Positions 25,191 to 34,721 of a DNA stretch of 64,000 nucleotides are shown here, in pieces (position 1 is the stretch's first letter; every line of letters begins with the position of its first letter). The DNA is from Halomonas llamarensis. Its GTDB lineage: Bacteria; Pseudomonadota; Gammaproteobacteria; Pseudomonadales; Halomonadaceae. The position numbers and the translations under genes were made by a program. The DNA lies in assembly GCF_023555005.1 (NCBI RefSeq), contig NZ_JAMJPJ010000003.1:1-64000 (forward strand). Reading direction: 5' to 3'. The notes beneath the pieces were generated by a model. The model ran no database searches. It had not been told where the DNA came from and was given only the letters and a program-made list of their open reading frames with translations.

Positions 25191-26543
25191 ATGAATGCAG
25201 TAATTGTTGCCGTACTGGTGATGGTGGCGCTATCGCTGGCGCGGGTCTCCGTGGTGTTTGCGCTGGTGGTTGGGGCGTTGGTAGGTGGCGTGGTAGGCGG
25301 TTTGACGCTTGAGCAAACGCTGGATGCGTTTCATCAAGGTGTCGGTGGCGGCGCGCAGGTGGCATTGGCGTACGCCACGCTAGGGGCGTTTGCGGTGGCG
25401 ATTTCTCGCTCGGGTCTGCCGGACTTGCTCGCCAAACGGTTGATTGCGTTACTCGGGCAGGAAACCAGTGCCGCGCAGCAGTTGCGTGTGAAAACGCTAC
25501 TGCTTACCGCCGTGCTGCTGGTGGCGATTTCGTCGCAAAACCTGATTCCGGTCCATATCGCCTTTATCCCGATTTTAATTCCGCCGCTCTTAAAGGTGAT
25601 GAATCAGCTTAACCTTGACCGTCGTGCGGTGGCCTGCGCGCTAACGTTTGGGTTGACGGCGCCTTACATGCTGCTGCCGGTCGGGTTTGGCGCTATTTTC
25701 CTAAACGATATTTTACTTGCCAATTTGAATAGCGCTGGCGAGCCGCTAGGGCTTGAGATTACCCGTGGCATGGTGCCTATGGCGATGGCAGTTCCCGTGG
25801 GCGGTATGGCGCTGGGGTTAGCCGTGGCGATTTTCTTCAGCTATCGCAAGCCGCGTCATTACAACAACAATGCAGATGTTGTGAGTGCCAACGCCCATGA
25901 AGGGCACTCCGTCCCTCAAGAGCCACACACCTTGGAGCTTGTCATGTCGGGCGTAGCGATTGCCGCGGCGCTGGGGTTGCAGCTTTATAGCGGTTCGATG
26001 ATTTTAGGCGGCTTAGTCGGTGTAGCGCTTTTGTCACTGGGCGGTATTTTTAAGTGGCGGGAGGCGGATGACCTTTTCACTAGCGGCATGCGGATGATGG
26101 CGTTGATCGGCTTCATTATGATTTCCGCTGCGGGGTTTGCCGAGGTGATGAAAACCACCGGGGACATTGATGCGTTGGTGGACGGGGCATTTGCTCTATT
26201 TGGCGATAACCGCGGCTTGGCCGCCTTGGTCATGTTACTGGTGGGCTTGTTTATCACGCTAGGGATTGGTTCGTCATTTTCTACTATTCCGATTATCGCG
26301 GCGATTTTTGTGCCGTTGGCGGTACAGTTTGGCTTTTCGCCCATGGCAACTGTGGTGCTGGTGGGGACAGCAGCGGCGCTTGGTGATGCTGGCTCGCCCG
26401 CGTCTGACTCCACACTCGGGCCTACCTCAGGACTTAACGTCGACCGCCAGCACGACCATATTTGGGATAGCGTTGTGCCGACGTTTATTCACTATAATCT
26501 ACCGCTGATCGGCTTTGGTTGGCTTGCCGCTATGATGCTGTAA
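25191..26543 (+). CDS. Na+/H+ antiporter, NhaC/YuiF-type family
   Basis: The 450-residue membrane protein has about eleven hydrophobic segments. It has the paired motifs of this antiporter family: the [22 protein letters not shown] segment in the first half and the [19 protein letters not shown] and [20 protein letters not shown] segments in the second, the latter being characteristic of Na+/H+ antiporter family proteins related to NhaC. Sodium extrusion would suit a halophile; amino-acid transport is an alternative for the wider ion-transporter superfamily. The ATG at 25191 is preceded by AGGAAATCTC; an upstream TTG at 25176 lies before this site and is not used. It converges on trmJ. Confidence 0.82.
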   Translation: MNAVIVAVLVMVALSLARVSVVFALVVGALVGGVVGGLTLEQTLDAFHQGVGGGAQVALAYATLGAFAVAISRSGLPDLLAKRLIALLGQETSAAQQLRVKTLLLTAVLLVAISSQNLIPVHIAFIPILIPPLLKVMNQLNLDRRAVACALTFGLTAPYMLLPVGFGAIFLNDILLANLNSAGEPLGLEITRGMVPMAMAVPVGGMALGLAVAIFFSYRKPRHYNNNADVVSANAHEGHSVPQEPHTLELVMSGVAIAAALGLQLYSGSMILGGLVGVALLSLGGIFKWREADDLFTSGMRMMALIGFIMISAAGFAEVMKTTGDIDALVDGAFALFGDNRGLAALVMLLVGLFITLGIGSSFSTIPIIAAIFVPLAVQFGFSPMATVVLVGTAAALGDAGSPASDSTLGPTSGLNVDRQHDHIWDSVVPTFIHYNLPLIGFGWLAAMML

Positions 26544-26573
26544 CGCGCTTTTAAGCGCCGTCCCCGGCCTTTG

Positions 26574-27317
26574 TTACTCTTCTTGCTGGGGTGGTAAGTG
26601 CGTTTCAACGGCGCTAAGTAGTCCTCGTAGCAGCGAAAGTTCGCGTCGCGAGGGCTCCGAGCGGGCAAATAGCGCCTGTAGCTGTTCTTCGGTTCGCGCG
26701 TGGGGCTGAGTGATAAAGCCGCTTTTGTGCATCACCTGATGTAAGTGATCTTGAAAATAGCCAAACTGCTCGCGACTGGGCGGTGTTGCTTGCGTTGGCG
26801 TTTGGTAGACAAAGCCGCTGTCGGGGCGTTTTCGAAAGCAGCGATGGATTTCGTAGGCGAGAATCTGAACTGCCTGAGACAGGTTGAGGATGCCATATTC
26901 CGGGTTCGCTGGGATGCTGACCTGATGGGTGCAGGCACGGATTTCATCGTTGGTTAACCCTGAACGTTCCCTTCCAAATACTAGCGCGACGGGCGCTGCC
27001 ATGGTGTTTTCCACCACGCTTTCGGCCATGTCATCCGGCTCGTCAAAATGTGGAAGCGGCATGTTGCGAAGCCGCGCGCTGGCGCCAACCACCTGCACAC
27101 AATCACTTACGGCTTCATCGAGAGAACCAACAACGCGCGCATTTTCCAACACATCGGTGGCGCCGGCCGCAAGTCGCGTCGCTTCGTCATCGGGAAAGGT
27201 TCGTGGGTTGACCAGCGTAAGGTGCTCAAGGCCCATCGTTTTCATAGCGCGGGCAGTGGCGCCGATATTACCGGGGTGAAACGTCTGTACCAGGATAATG
27301 CGGATATTGGAAAGCAC
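26574..27317 (-). CDS. trmJ: tRNA (cytidine/uridine-2'-O-) methyltransferase TrmJ
   Basis: The 247-residue SPOUT methyltransferase shows the order NIRIILVQTFHPGNIGATARAM, LVFGRERSGLTNDEI and IPANPEYGILNLSQAVQILAYE, which form the knotted SAM site, then an alpha-helical tail. TrmJ methylates the ribose at position 32 in the anticodon loop of tRNAs. I set the start at GTG (27317), giving Met-Leu-Ser-Asn-Ile-Arg-Ile, which aligns with the E. coli start Met-Leu-Gln-Asn-Ile-Arg-Ile; an in-frame TTG at 27326 would add three residues. Neither has a strong ribosome-binding site. In gammaproteobacteria trmJ often precedes iscR or suhB, neither of which is visible here. Confidence 0.92.
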   Translation of the reverse strand: MLSNIRIILVQTFHPGNIGATARAMKTMGLEHLTLVNPRTFPDDEATRLAAGATDVLENARVVGSLDEAVSDCVQVVGASARLRNMPLPHFDEPDDMAESVVENTMAAPVALVFGRERSGLTNDEIRACTHQVSIPANPEYGILNLSQAVQILAYEIHRCFRKRPDSGFVYQTPTQATPPSREQFGYFQDHLHQVMHKSGFITQPHARTEEQLQALFARSEPSRRELSLLRGLLSAVETHLPPQQEE

Positions 27318-27344
27318 GAAATTCAAACCCTAAACAGGCAGTGG

Positions 27345-27376
27345 TTGGTATGTGAGCAAGTTGGTATGTGAGCAAG
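27345..27376. repeat. Perfect 16-base tandem duplication
   Basis: TTGGTATGTGAGCAAG occurs twice in direct succession (27345-27360 and 27361-27376), followed by a third partial copy (GTGTGAGCAA). It lies upstream of trmJ on its 5' side. Slippage duplication is the simple explanation. Confidence 0.9.
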
Positions 27377-27418
27377 TAAGCGTGTGAGCAAACCGCAATA
27401 TTAACACGCTTATAACGC

Positions 27419-27443
27419 AAGAACCCCGCCGAAGCGGGGTTCT
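27419..27443 (-). terminator. Terminator after groESL
   Basis: A perfect stem AAGAACCCCGC with GCGGGGTTCTT (11 base pairs) closes a CGAA/TTCG tetraloop. On the minus strand it follows the groEL stop codon by about 45 bases. The T-tract is weak (TTCTTGCG), so it might act in both directions. Confidence 0.75.
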
Positions 27444-27488
27444 TGCTGACGTTTTGGCGTCAAATGAGCGGTGTGGCTCAAGGGTGCA

Positions 27489-29153
<1,665 letters not shown>

Positions 29154-29226
29154 CTAACGGTTAAATATAAATCAACGATGAAACGGATTGGCAAATTGCC
29201 AGAAGAGAATAGCTGCTTTTAGCTAT

Positions 29227-29520
29227 TTAGCCTTCGACGACGGCCAGGATATCGGCTTCGCTCATGATCAAGACTTCTTCGCCATCGATTTTTTGCTTCT
29301 CGACGCCAAAGCCGTCTTTGAAAATCACGCTATCGCCTACTTTGACATCCAGCGCGCGGACATCACCGTTATCCAAAATCCGGCCGTTACCCACGGCGAG
29401 TACTTCGCCTCGTGTGGGTTTTTTCTGGGCGCTGCCCGGAAGCACGATGCCACCAGCAGTGGTTTGCTCTTCTTCTACGCGGCGGATAACGACGCGATCG
29501 TGCAAAGGACGGATATTCAT
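29227..29520 (-). CDS. groES: Co-chaperonin GroES
   Basis: The 97-residue protein begins [20 protein letters not shown], with the mobile loop [15 protein letters not shown] and the closing [17 protein letters not shown]. The start at 29520 is supported by CAGGAGAACGTGAGC upstream; a longer frame upstream lacks support. GroES is the lid of the GroEL chamber. The leader between the predicted heat-shock promoter and the start codon is about 160 bases and holds a perfect inverted repeat. Confidence 0.98.
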   Translation of the reverse strand: MNIRPLHDRVVIRRVEEEQTTAGGIVLPGSAQKKPTRGEVLAVGNGRILDNGDVRALDVKVGDSVIFKDGFGVEKQKIDGEEVLIMSEADILAVVEG

Positions 29521-29614
29521 GCTCACGTTCTCCTGAGTATCGTTTTGAGCCCTAATGGGCGGTTTCCAAATGACGCTTCTCGTGGCGTGCTTAAAAAGCC
29601 TTACCAACAAGAAG

Positions 29615-29634
29615 TGAAGGTTGTGTGACCTTCA
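29615..29634. promoter_or_regulatory. Inverted repeat in the groES leader
   Basis: TGAAGGT (29615-29621) and ACCTTCA (29628-29634) form a perfect seven-base inverted repeat with a six-base spacer. It lies 95-115 bases before the groES start codon and downstream of the predicted sigma-32 promoter, so it would be transcribed into the leader. It differs from the CIRCE element bound by HrcA (TTAGCACTC-N9-GAGTGCTAA). It may be an mRNA hairpin or a protein site. Confidence 0.45.
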
Positions 29635-29685
29635 TTGTTAATGGCGAAAGACATGTGCCTTCGCCGAACTTGTGTGCTGCTTCAA

Positions 29686-29713
29686 AAGTGGGGGCTGGCG
29701 TTAGCCTTTCAAG
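29686..29713 (-). promoter_or_regulatory. Sigma-32-type heat-shock promoter for groESL
   Basis: On the minus strand CTTGAAA (29713-29707), a 13-base spacer and CCCCACTT (29693-29686) match the RpoH consensus CTTGAAA-N13-17-CCCCATTT with one or two mismatches in the -10 element. Transcription would begin near 29678 and read groES and groEL. Confidence 0.75.
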
Positions 29714-29723
29714 GGGGGAAGGC

Positions 29724-29760
29724 GAAAAAAAGGGCTTTTTTTTCCATCGCCGTGCCCTTC
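29724..29760 (-). terminator. Likely terminator after fxsA
   Basis: On the minus strand GAAGGGC pairs with GCCCTT across an 18-base A-rich loop and is followed by TTTTTTC. It sits between fxsA and the heat-shock promoter. The large loop lowers confidence. Confidence 0.5.
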
Positions 29761-29765
29761 TTAGT

Positions 29766-30263
29766 TCAGCGGCGTGGGCGTGGTTCATCGCGACTGATGA
29801 AGTCACCTTCTAGCGGGCCATCTTGATGGGCGTCAGACGACGAATCTGACTGAGTGTCGGTGTAAGTCTTGCTGTTCTGCTGCCCACCCGTCTGGTGTTG
29901 TGTGCTTACGCTGGCTTTGAGACCGAACCATGTCAGTAGTTTGAGCATCAAGCGGCGAGCATTAGGGAGTAAGCACGCTAACCCCAGGGCGTCAGATAAG
30001 AAGCCCGGTGCCATTAACAGTGCGCCGCCAAAAATAAGTGCAGCGCCGGTCAATAGTTCAGTCGAAGGAATCTCACCCGCGTTCATTTTCTCTTTCGCGC
30101 GCGCCAACGTGGACGCGCCTTCGCGGCGGATGAGGTGAAGCCCGCCAATGCCAGTGATCAAAATCAATAACAAGGTCGCAAGAAGGCCAATTTGGCCGCC
30201 TACAGAAAAAAGGACCACAAAATCGAGCAGCGTGAAAAGGGAGATGAAAAGTAGTACGGGCAT
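29766..30263 (-). CDS. fxsA: FxsA family membrane protein
   Basis: The 165-residue protein has the FxsA pattern: two or three N-terminal membrane helices (PVLLFISLFTLLDFVVLFSV, GLLATLLLILITGIGGLHLI), a conserved polar stretch RREGASTLARAKEKMNAGE and a further hydrophobic pair ending in APGFLSDALGLACLLP. The C-terminal 45 residues are polar and low in complexity. FxsA of E. coli lowers exclusion of phage T7 by the F plasmid; its normal role is not known. The start at 30263 follows GGAGCGAACC; an upstream ATG at 30278 is unsupported. It lies directly upstream of groESL, a frequent arrangement in gammaproteobacteria. Confidence 0.88.
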   Translation of the reverse strand: MPVLLFISLFTLLDFVVLFSVGGQIGLLATLLLILITGIGGLHLIRREGASTLARAKEKMNAGEIPSTELLTGAALIFGGALLMAPGFLSDALGLACLLPNARRLMLKLLTWFGLKASVSTQHQTGGQQNSKTYTDTQSDSSSDAHQDGPLEGDFISRDEPRPRR

Positions 30264-30580
30264 GGTTCGCTCCAACAATGTGCAGCTGAAAATATGGAGA
30301 CGCTTAGGCGTTAAAGCAAGCGTTAGTCAGTGCGAGAATGGGAGTTATCGTTGTCAATGTTAGTGGTATGACCTTTAGGCGCGCTTTTATTTTCTTATTG
30401 GCACCACTACGCTGCATTGAACCATTAGTGTTATATTTAGCAGGCTGCTGAGTGCGATGCTCAGTACGGTCTTTGGTGGTGCTTCCAGTACTGTGGCTAG
30501 TGCTGAGCTTAGTGTTCGGCTAATGCATCGCTCCCGGTCGGTGCCGTTATATCCAAGACATTGATGAAAGGTGGTGGCAG
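30264..30580. other. Intergenic region between fxsA and the SDR reductase
   Basis: About 317 bases separate the divergent fxsA and reductase genes. No open frame or RNA was recognised. The part from about 30440 to 30520 is rich in short imperfect repeats of AGTGCTGAG/GCTCAGTA type but forms no convincing hairpin. Confidence 0.5.
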
Positions 30581-31342
30581 ATGGAGTTAAATAATCAAAT
30601 TATCGCGATTACAGGAGGCGCTCGTGGCCTCGGGTTTGCTACGGCGAAACGTCTCGGCCAGCAAGGAGCGAGGGTTGCTTTGCTAGATATGAACGCAGAA
30701 GCGTTAGATAGTGCCGTTTCAAAACTTGGATGTGAAGGGGTTGATGCCCAAGCGTTTGTTGTCAATGTGGCAGAAGAAGTCTCTGTTACCCAGGCATTTG
30801 CCGATATTGCCCAGCAGATGGGGGCGCTTAGTGGCTTGGTGAATAACGCGGGGATTACGAAAGATGCGTTGTTGGTAAAAGCTAGAGATGGCGAAGTGCA
30901 AAAGCGCATGTCGCTTGATGCCTGGCAAAGTGTCATCAATGTGAATCTTACAGGCGTTTTCTTATGTGGACGTGAAGCTGCTACTCAGATGATTGAGGCG
31001 GGTAAAGAGGGCGTTATTGTTAATATTTCCAGCATTTCTCGTGCGGGTAATATGGGGCAGAGTAACTACTCGGCGGCCAAAGCAGGGATTCACGCGCTTA
31101 CGGTAACCTGGGCAAATGAGTTATCACGCTATGGGATTCGTACCGGTACCGTGGCACCCGGCTTTATCAATACCGAAATGACCGCCGCGATGCGCCCCGA
31201 TATGCTAGAGCGTATTGCGTCAGGGGTGCCACTGAAGCGGCTCGGCGAAGCCGATAACATTGCACAAAGCGTTGAGTTTGTTTTCACTAATGATTACTTC
31301 ACCGGCCGTATTATTGAGTGCGACGGCGGCCTGCGTTTGTAA
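30581..31342 (+). CDS. SDR family oxidoreductase, 3-oxoacyl-ACP reductase-like
   Basis: The 253-residue short-chain dehydrogenase has the NAD(P)-binding TGGARGLG, the structural NNAG, the catalytic Ser in NISSIS, Tyr/Lys in YSAAKAG, and VAPGFINTEMTAAM. This is the FabG-type pattern, and a fatty-acid or polyhydroxyalkanoate 3-oxoacyl substrate is plausible. Asp in LLDMNAEAL at the end of the second strand favours NAD(H) over NADP(H), which argues for a catabolic or accessory reductase rather than the housekeeping FabG. An insertion (LLVKARDGEVQKRM) follows NNAG. ATG is preceded by AAGGTGGTGGCAG. It stands alone. Confidence 0.85.
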   Translation: MELNNQIIAITGGARGLGFATAKRLGQQGARVALLDMNAEALDSAVSKLGCEGVDAQAFVVNVAEEVSVTQAFADIAQQMGALSGLVNNAGITKDALLVKARDGEVQKRMSLDAWQSVINVNLTGVFLCGREAATQMIEAGKEGVIVNISSISRAGNMGQSNYSAAKAGIHALTVTWANELSRYGIRTGTVAPGFINTEMTAAMRPDMLERIASGVPLKRLGEADNIAQSVEFVFTNDYFTGRIIECDGGLRL

Positions 31343-31380
31343 ATTAAGTATCCGTAATACTCAGGCAGCAAATAGAGAGG

Positions 31381-32379
31381 CTAAAAATAGTTGCGTTGGA
31401 CACGTCGCTGAAAATACATCTCGAGGCGTAACGTCATGGCCCAGCGCGGGTCATAGCTCGATTCACGTGGAAAATGCAGTTCAGGAATGATGTCAGCAAA
31501 CAGTACCCCTTTATGTACATCGCGGCGGTAGCGAGTTTGCAAATAGTAATTGGTCATGCGCGGATGAGATGCGCTCTCGCCAATGGCAATGGCCGAGTAG
31601 CGTAAGGCACTTCGGTTGTTAAGCCGGTGATTGAGTTCTGCTACTTCGCTAAATTCTAGCGTGTCTTCTTCTTCTCGCCACTGCACGGTGGTAATAAAAC
31701 GGAGATGCTGAGCGTCACTCAATGGCCGTCCTACATCCCAGCGTGTGCGTGCGGAGTAACCGTCATTATTAAACCAGGAAAGTCGGTTGTTGGACTCAAG
31801 CTGCCAAGGGCTCTCGCCTAAATGCCAAAGTCGTTCGCTGGTAAAGCGCACGAAAGGGTCTAGCGGAAGACGTAAACGAACCCCGGCGCTAACATCGTTG
31901 TTCCAGTGTTTGCGTTTGTCGCGTTTTTCAAACCAAGTTAACCCTAAAACTGAGGTGCGTCTGTCGCGTTGATCGTTAGCCAGTCGCCCAGAGCCCTGCT
32001 CTTCTAGCGTGCCCTGAGACTCTTCGGGGTCGCTTTCGATAATTAGGCGCAAACGCTCTTCAGAGGTCGGTAGGTCAATTCGATAGCGAAGCGTCGTTTC
32101 AGCATCAACACCGTCGCCTTCCATGAAGTCTAGCTCTTGGCCAAGGCGAAGATACGACTTGTTTTCGACGTTCATGCTCTCATTCGTACCAAAGAAGTTG
32201 TCAATATTCCGTGAGGTGCTGTCGACCCAAGCGCCGACACGCTCGCGAGTGGGCTCAATACTGTCATTGGCCCATCGAGGTAAGTCGCTATCGTTCTCAT
32301 CGGCCATCGCCACATTCACAAACGTGCTACCGGATAGAACGCTTAGTAAGCTAAGTATTATAAATTTTTTCACAGGCAA
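31381..32379 (-). CDS. Putative outer-membrane beta-barrel protein, function unknown
   Basis: The 332-residue protein has a signal peptide (PVKKFIILSLLSVLSGST with cleavage near Ala-Met-Ala at about 27) and ends in an aromatic residue (RVQRNYF), a hallmark of outer-membrane proteins folded by the Bam complex. From residue about 75 onwards it has repeated strands of alternating hydrophobic and polar residues with Trp/Tyr/Arg (SYLRLGQELDF, ETTLRYRIDL, RFITTVQWREEED, YYLQTRYRRDV, MTLRLEMYF). No family is recognised. Two Asp/Glu-rich loops may face the outside. It is convergent to the reductase and has no obvious partner; 250 bases separate it from the tRNA-Leu gene. Confidence 0.7.
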   Translation of the reverse strand: MPVKKFIILSLLSVLSGSTFVNVAMADENDSDLPRWANDSIEPTRERVGAWVDSTSRNIDNFFGTNESMNVENKSYLRLGQELDFMEGDGVDAETTLRYRIDLPTSEERLRLIIESDPEESQGTLEEQGSGRLANDQRDRRTSVLGLTWFEKRDKRKHWNNDVSAGVRLRLPLDPFVRFTSERLWHLGESPWQLESNNRLSWFNNDGYSARTRWDVGRPLSDAQHLRFITTVQWREEEDTLEFSEVAELNHRLNNRSALRYSAIAIGESASHPRMTNYYLQTRYRRDVHKGVLFADIIPELHFPRESSYDPRWAMTLRLEMYFQRRVQRNYF

Positions 32380-32629
32380 GGCCTCATCTTACGCGTACCC
32401 AAAAAGCTTGTTAAAGGCTATTTCAGCATAGAATGCTGGGTGGCGATACGGGCTGTACGAATAAACACGGGTATTCTTCAAAGACGAGGCTTAAGGGAAA
32501 GCATAAGTATATTTAATGGCGTTGAGACGATAAAAGTTAACGCAGCCGTAAGTCGTAGCTCAATCACAGTGGACTGAGATTTTTTGACTTAGGATAAGAG
32601 ATAGATAAAGAAAAACTATATAATTAAAT

Positions 32630-32714
32630 TGGTGCGGATGGGGAGACTCGAACTCCCACGCCTTACGGCACTAGAACCTAAATCTAGCGTGTCTACCAAT
32701 TCCACCACATCCGC
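32630..32714 (-). tRNA. tRNA-Leu (TAG)
   Basis: The 85-base minus-strand cloverleaf has acceptor arms GCGGATG/CATCCGC, discriminator A with encoded CCA, the D-arm GTGGAATTGGTAGACAC, a long variable arm (TGCCGTAAGGCG) typical of leucine tRNAs and the anticodon loop TTTAGGT on CTAGA/TCTAG, giving anticodon TAG. Confidence 0.97.
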
Positions 32715-32788
32715 AGAACTGATGCGTACAATAGCAGTTATTTTTTAAAAGTCAATTATTGATGTGAATTAGCCGTAAGGAGAAAAAA

Positions 32789-33502
32789 ATGCAAACGCAG
32801 CGGCGAGGCCGGAACGTCATTGAGTGGGTAGAGCGGCAGCTGCGTTTGGCGCTACCTGGCTACTGCGCTTTCTGCTTAGGGGAGGTGCCGCCTGGCGACG
32901 CTTGGTGTGCGCCTTGCTTTGCTTCGCTCCCTTGGAATAAAAAAGCGTGCCGGTGTTGTGGTGAGCCGCTTCCGTTTGCGGCGGCAATGACGTGTCGTGA
33001 ATGTGTGGATTCGCCGCCTGCCTTTACACGAGCGCATGTTCCGCTTTTGTATCAGGGACAGGTTCGTCAACTCATGCACGATTTCAAATTTCACGCTTCG
33101 CCACGGGCGGGTGTGCTGCTAATGGCGTTGTTCAAAGAAACGCTAGCCCAATGCCCTACGGAGGCGTTGATTCCTGTGCCGCTGCATCAAAAGCGCTCAC
33201 ACGAGCGTGGTTTTAATCAATCGCAGTGGCTGTCGAAAGAGCTGCGCAGAACCTGGGATATTCCAATAATAAATGCAGTGCGTAAGGTCGATACACCGAG
33301 TCAGCGCCTCTTTGGACGTATGGCGCGGCGACACAATTTAGAAGGGGTATTTGTAATGACCGCCCGTCTACCAAAACGTGTGACAATTATTGACGATGTA
33401 CTGACAACCGGGGCCACGGCTCATGCGCTGGCATTGGCGGCAAAAGAAGCGGGCGCGGAGGAAGTTGATGTATATGCCCTCGCACGTACGCCACGGTACT
33501 AG
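32789..33502 (+). CDS. comF: ComF family protein (phosphoribosyltransferase fold)
   Basis: The 237-residue protein has an N-terminal double zinc-finger (CAFC at the start, CAPC, CRCCGEP, CREC) and a C-terminal type I phosphoribosyltransferase fold with the PRPP loop VTIIDDVLTTGATA and upstream IPVPLHQKRSHERGFNQS. ComF proteins take part in natural transformation; in several bacteria they act with helicases on incoming single-stranded DNA. ATG is preceded by AAGGAG. The last three codons and the TAG stop coincide with the edge of the inverted-repeat element copy 2: the T of the stop is the T of the element's flanking TA. In gammaproteobacteria comF (gntX) is often next to bioB or bioC, not seen here. 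Confidence 0.92.
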   Translation: MQTQRRGRNVIEWVERQLRLALPGYCAFCLGEVPPGDAWCAPCFASLPWNKKACRCCGEPLPFAAAMTCRECVDSPPAFTRAHVPLLYQGQVRQLMHDFKFHASPRAGVLLMALFKETLAQCPTEALIPVPLHQKRSHERGFNQSQWLSKELRRTWDIPIINAVRKVDTPSQRLFGRMARRHNLEGVFVMTARLPKRVTIIDDVLTTGATAHALALAAKEAGAEEVDVYALARTPRY

Positions 33503-33644
33503 GCTCTGTCTGAAAACTGGCTGCGCTCGACCATACGGCGTTAAAAATCGGCTCAAAGTACTCATTTACACAACGTAAACTCCGTCTTTTCGCCGATTTT
33601 TGCCTTGTCTGGCCTTCGCTCGCCGACTTTTCAGACAAAGCCTA
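33500..33644 (-). repeat. Short inverted-repeat (MITE-like) element, copy 2
   Basis: This 145-base segment is the reverse complement of copy 1 (16698-16842) with about five differences. It starts TAGGCTCTGTCTGAAAAC and ends TTTTCAGACAAAGCCTA, imperfect inverted repeats bounded by TA. The TAG stop codon of comF (33500-33502) is formed by its first three bases. Equal length and high identity at two distant intergenic sites, in opposite orientation, point to a mobile non-coding family. Confidence 0.78.
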
Positions 33645-33725
33645 AAAATAAACGCAACGCGGTTATAAGCCGAGTGAGGCAGTTGAGCTGATAGAATACC
33701 GCTCCCAATAGAAGAGGAGGTCTGC

Positions 33726-34700
33726 ATGCCGCACCCTTATCGCGCGCTATCCCCTGATGTTGTGATGTCGGCGATAGAGTCCATTGGGATTTGGCCCATG
33801 GGTGAGCCCTTTGCGCTTAATAGCTATGAAAATCGCGTGCTGATGTTTCGTGACGATGAACGCCTCAATTGGGTGGTGAAGTTTTATCGCCCGGACCGCT
33901 GGTCGCAGGCCACCATCCAGGAAGAGCATGATTTTTTACACGAGCTCAGCGCCGCTCGAGTACCCGTAATTGCTCCCTGGCGTGATAGCGAAGGGCGTTC
34001 GCTTCACCATTATACAGGGTACGATTTTGCTTTATTTCCCCAATGTGTTGGGCAAGCCCCTGAGCTGGATAACCCCGCTCACCTTTTTGCGTTAGGCGGC
34101 TTGCTAGCGAAATTGCACCATGTTGGAGAGAAAAAGGCATTTGCTCATCGGGCTACGCTCAATATGCCAGCAGGCATCATACAAGCCCGTGAACGTGTTT
34201 TGGCGAGTAATTGGTTGACAGCGTACCAACGTCGCGCCTATGAGCGTGTGACAACACAGTTGCAGGAGCAAACAGCACCTTATCAAGCAAAAGGGGTGGC
34301 AACGATTCGCTGTCATGGGGACTGTCATCTGGGCAATATTTTGGGTCGAGACGAAGACTTTACCCTCGTCGATTTTGATGACTGCTTAATGGCGCCAGCC
34401 ATACAAGATATTTGGATGCTGCTTGCGATAGATGACCCCCAAACATGGCGGTCGCAACTTAGCGAGATTTCAGAGGGGTATGAAGAAGAAAGGGCGTTTC
34501 CCCATGATCAGCTGGCCTTGATTGAGCCATTACGGAGCTATCGCTTGGTTCGTCATACTGCCTGGCTGGTGGACCGTTGGAATGACCCAGCCTTTCCGCA
34601 GGCATTTCCCTGGGTGGCCGGCAGTGGCTATTGGGATCAACACATCCGCCAGCTAGAGCAGCAAAGACTCCAGCTGGCATCCCCCAAATGGCTTGCCTGA
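33726..34700 (+). CDS. srkA: Stress response kinase A (YihE type)
   Basis: The 324-residue protein has a choline-kinase-like fold: N-terminal YRALSPDVVMSAIESIGIWPMGEPFALNSYENRV, then LNWVVKFYRPDRWS with the ATP lysine, and the catalytic HGDCHLGNIL followed by LVDFDDC. These match SrkA/YihE, a Ser/Thr protein kinase that protects E. coli against envelope stress and MazEF-driven death. E. coli yihE lies beside dsbA; here it follows comF and an inserted repeat element. ATG follows GAAGAGGAGGTCTGC. The length is normal for the family (328 in E. coli). Confidence 0.92.
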   Translation: MPHPYRALSPDVVMSAIESIGIWPMGEPFALNSYENRVLMFRDDERLNWVVKFYRPDRWSQATIQEEHDFLHELSAARVPVIAPWRDSEGRSLHHYTGYDFALFPQCVGQAPELDNPAHLFALGGLLAKLHHVGEKKAFAHRATLNMPAGIIQARERVLASNWLTAYQRRAYERVTTQLQEQTAPYQAKGVATIRCHGDCHLGNILGRDEDFTLVDFDDCLMAPAIQDIWMLLAIDDPQTWRSQLSEISEGYEEERAFPHDQLALIEPLRSYRLVRHTAWLVDRWNDPAFPQAFPWVAGSGYWDQHIRQLEQQRLQLASPKWLA

Positions 34701-34721
34701 CGGTTTGGGGTAAAGGAATAA

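Noticed and set aside
26545-26558. GCGCTTTTAAGCGC as terminator between the antiporter and trmJ
   Set aside because: Six base pairs with a two-base loop cannot form a stable hairpin, and no T-tract follows.
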